Notes under the pieces: model-generated | Told to the model about the DNA's origin: nothing | Seen by the model: only the letters and a program-made list of their open reading frames with translations | Database searches by the model: none | Program-made: the position numbers and the translations under genes | Shown: piece after piece, positions 27,275-36,300 of the stretch | How positions within the stretch are numbered: position 1 is the stretch's first letter | Layout: every line of letters starts with the position of its first letter | Assembly: GCA_017654935.2 (NCBI GenBank) | Contig: CM065713.1 | Location: forward strand, 18,728,539 to 18,792,538 | Source of the DNA: Phymorhynchus buccinoides | Lineage: Eukaryota > Mollusca > Gastropoda > Neogastropoda > Raphitomidae | Length of the DNA stretch: 64,000 bases | Direction of reading: 5' to 3'

Positions 27275-27339
27275 TCAGGATTGCTGTTGCTCGTCGGCAT
27301 CATACACACCACACACCAGGTTGGCTGGCAAAGCTTTGT
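27275..27339 (-). CDS. ETHE1: ETHE1 terminal coding exon (exon C)
   Basis: Acceptor tatgtgtgttttcag, then AC completing the Asp codon, KALPANLVCGVYDADEQQQS and a TGA at 27,277-27,275. PANLVCGV corresponds to the conserved PANMRCGV near the C-terminus of ETHE1 proteins. The short polar tail after it is not conserved in the family. An inverted, slightly garbled copy lies at 3,661-3,701. Spacing from exon B is 5.5 kb. Confidence 0.85.
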
Positions 27340-30300
27340 CTGAAAACACACATAACATGAGTTATTTTTCGAGTTACTTTCCATTCTGAGGACAGAATGA
27401 AACAAAGCTGTCAAGCTCACTCCTTTATCCTCAATAAAGATCATTTTGACTTGACTTGACTTGACTTGACTTGACACACACACACATAACTAAATAACAA
27501 TGCATGACAAATAAGGTGTGAGACTTTAGCATAAATTGAGACGTTTCATTTTGTCCTTTATGGTGTGGCACTCACCTCGGGGACCTTCCCCAACGCCAGC
27601 TGTCCTCGCATCCCTGTGGCTGAGACAGGATGTGCCCTGGGCAAGGCATCTCCACTATGTGTGCTTGTGTGTGTTTTGGTGTTGTGGGTTGTGTGTGCAC
27701 GCATGTGTGTGTCTTTGTTTTTGTGCGTGTCTGTGTGTCTGTCTGCGTGCATACGTTTTTGTGTGAGGGTGTTTGTGTATGTGTGTTGGTGTATGTGGTC
27801 AGTCTATGCAGCTCGGTTGCTGTGCTTTACCGAATGGGGTATGAACGAGTTGGCGTCGATAAATATGTGTGTGTGTGTGTGTGTGTGTTTAGAGAGAGAG
27901 AGTTGCTTTGTATATGCGCTGTTGCTGGTTAATGCTGTTTTTGTTGTCTGTTGATGAATCATTGATTGTAAAGCGCTTTGGGCTCATCTGAGGTAAAGCG
28001 CTATATAAATGTACAATTATTATTATTATTATTAAACAAATTATACTATAGCCCAGCCTGGTGGTCATTATGAACTGGCGTACATACATAACATACGGAC
28101 GAAAATGATCGGGGCCATAACACTTTTCAACTCGTTCCACAATTCAGAGCAGACTCGGAACTGGGGAACGCTACTGAGGCCTAATTCCGATTATTCTGAG
28201 TCCAAAACTTGTCTGAATCCATGTTTTCTCAATCCAAACCATGTTTTGGGGGTCATTTCTTTTAGTCACTTTTCCAGTCTTCGTTTCACTTATGTTTGAC
28301 ACTCCTTCAGTTTTTAATGTTAAAATGGAACAAAATCAAAAAATCATCCCTACACGAGCCTCAGAAAATACTGCAATAAGTTTTCATTAACAATGATAGT
28401 AATAAGGAGACTAGTAATTTCGATTTAACGGCGATTTCAAAGTGGAAATTAAATTTGGATCAACCAGTACTTTTGTCAAAACTGAATCACAAACAGTGGT
28501 GAGTTTTGCTGTATTTTTTATTTGCAATTTTTTTTCTAGGCAACCCCAGGCCAGGAATGAACCTTTACCAGACTTCGGGGTCGCCCACGACCCATTGACA
28601 CAAAAAAAATGTTATATCTCTAAAACTATTTAAGCAATCTTCATGAAATTTCATGACTTTGTCAAAAATGTAAATGGCTTTAAGTGTGTTAAATTTCATT
28701 AATGTGCATAAAATATAAATGACGTAATATGACGCGTCATTTTAACATACTTGTCCAGATGGCGCGGGTCTCCTACGACCCCTACTTTAAAGAGCAGAAA
28801 TATGTCACTGCAGTGCATTGAGTATGGGTTGTGGGAGACCCGCGCCATCTGGAGAAGTATAAACACATGGTGACTCTTTGACGAGTATGGGTCCTGGAGG
28901 ACCCGCATCATCTAGACAGGGATAAATACTGTTAAAATGCATGTAAAAATCTGTGGTTACGAGGAGACCCGCATCATCTGGACAGGGATAAACACTGTTA
29001 AAATGCATGTAAAAATCTGTGGTTACGAGGAGACCCGCATCATCTGGACAGGGATAAACACTGTTAAAATGCATGTAAAAATCTGTGGTTACGAGGAGAC
29101 CCGCATCATCTGGACAGGGATAAATACTGTTAAAATGCATGTAAAAATCTGTGGGTACGAGGAGACCCGCATCATCTGGACAGGGATAAATACTGTTAAA
29201 ATCTGTGGGTACGAGGAGACCCGCATCATCTGGAGAGGGATAAATACTGTTAAAATGCATGTAAAAATCTGTGGGTACGAGGAGACCCGCATCATCTGGA
29301 GAGGGATAAATACTGTTAAAATGCATGTAAAAATCTGTGGGTACGAGGAGACCCGCATCATCTGGACAGGGATAAATACTGTTAAAATCTGTGGGTACGA
29401 GGAGACCCGCATCATCTGGAGAGGGATAAATACTGTTAAAATGCATGTAAAAATCTGTGGTTACGAGGAGACCCGCATCATCTGGACAGGGATAAATACT
29501 GTTAAAATGCATGTAAAAATCTGTGGTTACGAGGAGACCCGCATCATCTGGACAGGGATAAATACTGTTAAAATGCATGTAAAAATCTGTGGGTACGAGG
29601 AGACCCGCATCATCTGGACAGGGATAAATACTGTTAAAATCTGTGGGTACGAGGAGACCCGCATCATCTGGAGAGGGATAAATACTGTTAAAATGCATGT
29701 AAAAATCTGTGGTTACGAGGAGACCCGCATCATCTGGACAGGGATAAACACTGTTAAAATGCATGTAAAAATCTGTGGGTACGAGGAGACCCGCATCATC
29801 TGGACAGGGATAAATACTGTTAAAATGCATGTAAAAATCTGTGGTTACGAGGAGACCCGCATCATCTGGACAGGGATAAACTGTTAAAATGCATGTAAAA
29901 ATCTGTGGGTACGAGGAGACCCGCATCATCTGGACAGGGATAAATACTGTTAAAATCTGTGGGTACGAGGAGACCCGCATCATCTGGAGAGGGATAAATA
30001 CTGTTAAAATCTGTGGTTACGAGGAGACCCGCATCATCTGGACAGGGATAAACTGTTAAAATGCATGTAAAAATCTGTGGGTACAAGGAGACCCGCATCA
30101 TCTGGACAGGGATAAATACTGTTAAAATCTGTGGGTACGAGGAGACCCGCATCATCTGGACAGGGATAAATACTGTTAAAATCTGTGGGTACGAGGAGAC
30201 CCGCATCATCTGGAGAGGGATAAATACTGTTAAAATCTGTGGTTACGAGGAGACCCGCATCATCTGGACAGGGATAAACACTGTTAAAATGCATGTAAAA

Positions 30301-33300
30301 ATCTGTGGGTACGAGGAGACCCGCATCATCTGGAGAGGGATAAATACTGTTAAAATGCATGTAAAAATCTGTGGTTACGAGGAGACCCGCATCATCTGGA
30401 GAGGGATAAATACTGTTAAAATGCAAGTAAAAATCTGTGGGTACGAGGAGACCCGCATCATCTGGACAGGGATAAATACTGTTAAAATCTGTGGTTACGA
30501 GGAGACCCGCATCATCTGGACAGGGATAAATACTGTTAAAATGCATGTAAAAATCTGTGGGTACGAGGAGACCCGCATCATCTGGACAGGGATAAATACT
30601 GTTAAAATCTGTGGTTACGAGGAGACCCGCATCATCTGGACAGGGATAAATACTGTTAAAATCTGTGGGTACGAGGAGACCCGCATCATCTGGAGAGGGA
30701 TAAATACTGTTAAAATGCATGTAGAAATCTGTGGGTACGAGGAGACCCGCATCATCTGGACAAGCAACATCCGGTAAAGGTTAATGATGTTCGCCTCAAG
30801 GCAGTCAGTGATGTCTTGAAGGGGTTTTAAGCGTTTGAATTCTGGCGTGTAAACAGCTTTCCAGTTGTGGCGTTACAATCTAATTTTAGTGTTCCCTGAC
30901 CTTTCCTCTCTTAAAAGCGACCAATCATTGCAGACTTTACTTTGTGCTTTTGGCTAGATGGGAGGGGGGTGGGAGGAAATGTTGGGCTGTCCCAAATTCC
31001 TTCATTATACAGGTCTGTAAGTTGCTTCCGTTAATAGAAGACAAAATGATGGAGTCTGACATTTACCATCCATTGATTAATACATGGAGTTGCTTATCTG
31101 TTACAAACATACTTTTCATAACTTACAGTACAAAAAAAAAAAAGTTACACTATCTTTGGTGAATTATTTTACGAACCCAATCTCAGTCCCAGAAAGAAAA
31201 GCGGGAAGCAACTGGTGACATGGTATTAGTATTATTAGTTTTAGGTACTTTATAGTCACAGAGGCGTCTGTGAAATTCGGGTTGCTCCCACTTGGAGAGC
31301 GCGTCGCAGCCAGAGGCAATTTTTGTGTGACTGATGAGGAAGGAAAGGGAGGGGGGTAAATTTGGACCAAATGACAACTTTTTCATTGCCACTGGGTTTA
31401 ATGTGTGCATGGGCACACGGGACCTCGGTTTATCGTCTCATCCAAAAGACCGTAAGGCCTAGTGTAAAGTGAGAGGAAAAATCCCCTGTACCCAGGTTCG
31501 AACTCTGGTTCAAGAGATGGGAGTTGGCTTCAGAGACGCACATCTGTGTGTGAGAATTACCGTCATTTTCGGACTATAAGGCGATATTTTTTTCTCCAAT
31601 TTCGACCTATGCGCCTAATAAACGTGGGCGCCCTATTAGTGAACAAAATCGTGAGAAGAGAGGCAACGATTGCCGTACTCAGTACAGTCTACTATGAGTC
31701 AGACATCGAAAGTGGTCACGAGTCGCCGATACGACGAATACTCACGTTAAAATGCTTCAAAATCCCTATTATCGTCCTGAGATACCGTCCAACAGATGCC
31801 ACAACCCTTCGTTGGATGTAAAAAGCATCGTTGTAGAGCTTAAAATGCCATAATTCTACCAGTTTTCGCGAAGAAAAGTCCAAACACAACAACCGGAAGT
31901 CGCAAAAACGGAAGTTCGATTATTTGAGAAGGGAGCCAACTCTCATTTATGACAGCAGTAACGGCGGTCGGTAAGCGTTTACAGGACGTGTACGGGTTTC
32001 AAACTTCGACTTTCTTTTGCGAGGTGTGTATCGCCTTATAAACGAGGGCGCCTTTTACTTTAAAATGTTCTGATTTTTCTTGAAAATTGCCCTATTCGTC
32101 TTATACACAGCAGCGCCTAATGATCCGAAAAATATTGTAACCTTTTGGTATCTTCTAGTCACAGAGACGAGTCTCTATGGAATTCAGGCTGCTCCCACCT
32201 GGAGAGTGTGTCAGCTTGACGCGCAGCTTCTACGCTGGCCGCATGCATCAATTTTCACGAGTCATATAACGAATAGAACCTGTTCTATTTTCGAGCGTCA
32301 AGCTGCGTGAACTGACCAATCGAAACGCAAGGAACCAAAAAACAAGGAACACCACTCCACGTTATGCGACCTACCAGACAATCATGGCGGACGACGGCGA
32401 CACTGCTATCTGGATTGAGCCGTATCAAAGCCAGGAAAACCTTTACAACACTGAGTTAAAGGCCTACCATGACCGAGAGAAGACTCCTGAAAGTCGTCTT
32501 TCTTTCCATTCTTGCTGTTTACAAACAGAAGTGACATCACAGTTAACTTTTATTGGTTCCCTAAATGCAGGTGACGCCTAGTATGCGACTGGCAATGCGT
32601 GCGTCGTATGTCAAGCATGCTTGCATCACTGACGCGCGTCATGATGTTGACGCCCAGTGTGCGACTGGCAACGCGTGCGTCGTACGCCAAACATGCTTGC
32701 ATCACTGATGCGCGTCATGATGTTGACGCCCAGTGTGCGACTGGCAACGCGTGCGTCGTACACCAAACATGCAGCATCACTGACGCGCGTCATGATGTTG
32801 ACACTGGTGTGCCAAGGGCCTGACACTGAAGTAACACGTCTGTTATTTCTTCCTTACCGATCTGCTTGGGGTAAGGTAGGTCGAGTTTCTTCATGATTTC
32901 AATAAACTCGCTGCGTGAGCGTGTCAGCCGGCGGTTGAACTTCAGTTCTTCATCCACGGTGCTGCTCGTCTGACCTGAAAACACCAAACGGTTACCGGTA
33001 CCGTATTTCACAAAGTAATGTACCGTATTTCACAAAGTAATGTACCCTATTTTTCGGACTACAAGGCGATCCTTTTTCCCCCCGACTTGACCCCTGTGCC
33101 TTGTAATGTGACTAGCAAGACAGTAAGAATTGTAATGTGACTAGAAAATATAATACAGTGGAACGTCCCTTGTAATGTGACTAGCAAGACAGTAAGAAAA
33201 TATAATACAGTGGAACGTCCCTTGTAATGTGACTAGCAAGACAGCAAGAAAATATAATACAGTGGAACGTCCCTTGTAATGTGACTAGCAAGACAGTAAG

Positions 33301-36300
33301 AATTGTAATGTGACTAGCAAGACAGTAAGAATTGTAATGTGACTAGCAAGACAGCAAGAAAATATAATACAGTGGAACGTCCCTTGTAATGACTAGCAAA
33401 ACAGTAAGAATTGTAATGTGACTAGCAAGACAGCAAGAAAATATAATACAGTGGAACGTCCCTTGTAATGTGACTAGCAAGACAGTAAGAAAATATAATA
33501 CAGTGGAACGTCATAATACAGTGGAACGTCCCTTGTAATGTGACTAGCAAGACAGCAAGAAAATATAATACAGTGGAACGTCCCTTGTAATGTGACTAGC
33601 AAGACAGTAAGAAAATAAATACAGTGGAACGTCCCTTGTAATGTGACTAGCAAGACAGCAAGAAAATATAATACAGTGGAATGTCCCTTGTAATGTGACT
33701 AGCAAAACAGCAAGAAAATATAATACAGTGGAACGTCCCTTGTAATGTGACTAGCAAGACAGCAAGAAAATATAATACAGTGGAACGTCCCTTGTAATGT
33801 GACTAGCAAGACAGTAAGAAAATATAATACAGTGGAACGTCCCTTGTAATGTGACTAGCAAGACAGTAAGAATTGTAATGTGACTAGCAAGACAGCAAGA
33901 AAATATAATACAGTGGAACGTCCCTTGTAATGTGACTAGCAAGACAGTAAGAAAATATAATACAGTGGAACGTCCCTTGTAATGTGACTAGCAATATAAT
34001 ACAGTGGAACGTCCCTTGTAATGTGATTAGCAAGACAGCAAGAAAATATAATACAGTGGAACGTCCCTTGTAAGACCTTCAACAATCAGAGAGAGAAAAT
34101 ACTGTTTTACGTCCTCACGGCCTGGGACCTTCAACAATCATCCCAAAAGAGGTCTTATAAGGGAGGGGTCTTATAAGGGAGGTAATTTTAATACTTATAA
34201 AGAAGAGCAATGTCTCAGAGAAGTAGGTCTTAAATGGGAGGGAGTCTTATAATGGGAGGTCTTATAAGGGAGGTTCCACTGTAACAAAATTGTAATTTTG
34301 TGTCAAATTCGGGGGGGGGGGGGGGGGGGGGTTATATGATAAGGCGCGCCGTGTCTGTACAAAGCGGTGCAAGGCGCACCTCCCACAGTTGGGGTGTGTG
34401 CTCCCTGTGCAGTTCCGCCTTCAGTATAAGCTGGCTGTTCTATCCTTCCGTCACTTTGAACAGACCCTTCCGCCTTACCTCTCCAGAGCTCTTCACACCT
34501 ACACTCCTTCCCGCTCACTCAGGTCCTCAAACACAAAACTTCTGAAAGTTCCAAAAACAAATCTAAAATCATTTGGTGACCGCAGTTTCAGTTTCAGTGC
34601 CCCTGTTGTTTGGAATTCCCTCCCAGTCGATCTCCGCCATGAACCAACTATCTCTACTTTCAAAGCTAAACTCAAGACACACTACTTTCAACTCTCATTC
34701 GGTTTGTAAATGTTTCCTTGATCTTGTACCTGGGTGAATGAATGGGTGATAATGTTTTTGTGCGATTGCGGGTGTATCAGTGAATGGAAGCGCCTTGAGT
34801 GTAAAATAATTATAGAAAGGCGCTATAGAAATACTATCAATTATTATTATTATTATTATGATAAGGCGCGCCGTGTCTGTACAAAGCGGTGCAAGGCGCA
34901 CCTCCCACATTTGGGGTGTGTGTTTTATGATAAGGCGCGCCGTGTCTGTACAAAGCGGTGCAAGGCGCACCTCCCACATTTGGGGTGTGTTTTATGATAA
35001 GGCGCGCCGTGTCTGTACAAAGCGGTGCAAGGCGCACCTCCCACATTTGGGGTGTGTGTTTTATGATAAGGCGCGCCGTGTCTGTACAAAGCGGTGCAAG
35101 GCGCACCTCCCACATTTGGGGTGTGTTTTATGATAAGGCGCGCCGTGTCTGTACAAAGCGGTGCAAGGCGCACCTCCCACATTTGGGGTGTGTTTTATGA
35201 TAAGGTGCGCCGTGTCTGTACAAAGCGGTGCAAGGTGCACCTCCCACATTTGGGGTGTGTTTTATGATAAGGTGCGCCGTGTCTGTACAAAGCGGTGCAA
35301 GGCGCACCTCCCACATTTGGGGTGTGTTTTATGATAAGGTGCGCCGTGTCTGTACAAAGCGGTGCAAGGCGCACCTCCCACATTTGGGGTGTGTTTTATG
35401 ATAAGGTGCGCCGTGTCTGTACAAAGCGGTGCAAGGCGCACCTCCCACATTTGGGGTGTGTTTTATGATAAGGTGCGCCGTGTCTGTACAAAGCGGTGCA
35501 AGGTGCACCTCCCACATTTGGGGTGTGTTTTATGATAAGGTGCGCCGTGTCTGTACAAAGCGGTGCAAGGCGCACCTCCCACATTTGGGGTGTGTTTTAT
35601 GATAAGGTGCGCCGTGTCTGTACAAAGCGGTGCAAGGCGCACCTCCCACATTTGGGGTGTGTGTTTTATGATAAGGTGCGCCGTGTCTGTACAAAGCGGT
35701 GCAAGGCGCACCTCCCACATTTGGGGTGTGTTTTATGATAAGGTGCGCCGTGTCTGTACAAAGCGGTGCAAGGTGCACCTCCCACATTTGGGGTGTGTTT
35801 TATGATAAGGTGCGCCGTGTCTGTACAAAGCGGTGCAAGGTGCACCTCCCACATTTGGGGTGTGTTTTATGATAAGGTGCGCCGTGTCTGTACAAAGCGG
35901 TGCAAGGCGCACCTCCCACATTTGGGGTGTGTTTTATGATAAGGTGCGCCGTGTCTGTACAAAGCGGTGCAAGGCGCACCTCCCACATTTGGGGGTGTGT
36001 GTTTTATGATAAGGTGCGCCGTGTCTGTACAAAGCGGTGCAAGGCGCACCTCCCACATTTGGGGTGTGTGTTTTATGATAAGGTGCGCCGTGTCTGTACA
36101 AAGCGGTGCAAGGCGCACCTCCCACATTTGGGGTGTGTGTTTTATGATAAGGTGCGCCGTGTCTGTACAAAGCGGTGCAAGGCGCACCTCCCACATTTGG
36201 GGGGTGTGTTTTATGATAAGGTGCGCCGTGTCTGTACAAAGCGGTGCAAGGCGCACCTCCCACATTTGGGGTGTGTGTTTTATGATAAGGTGCGCCGTGT

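Larger units (their letters stand above)
15890..27774. repeat. Palindrome 1, right arm (clean copy, joined to ETHE1)
   Basis: Inverted counterpart of 3,243-~14,940. The 47-bp units here are regular and the terminal ETHE1 exon keeps its frame. The arm continues rightwards without a gap into the rest of the gene, so it is the copy to trust. The outer limit at 27,774 is only a minimum, because the partner sequence runs into the N gap. Confidence 0.9.

Noticed and set aside
28805..30777. ORFs of 392, 316 and 238 codons with YPCPDDAGLLV or ICGYEETRIIW repeats
   Set aside because: They are by-products of the 66/54-bp array in a gene intron, on both strands.
31440..31540. Possible tRNA gene (ggttcgaactc B-box-like motif)
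   Set aside because: No A-box, anticodon arm or acceptor stem could be formed. It is kept only as part of a SINE-like repeat.
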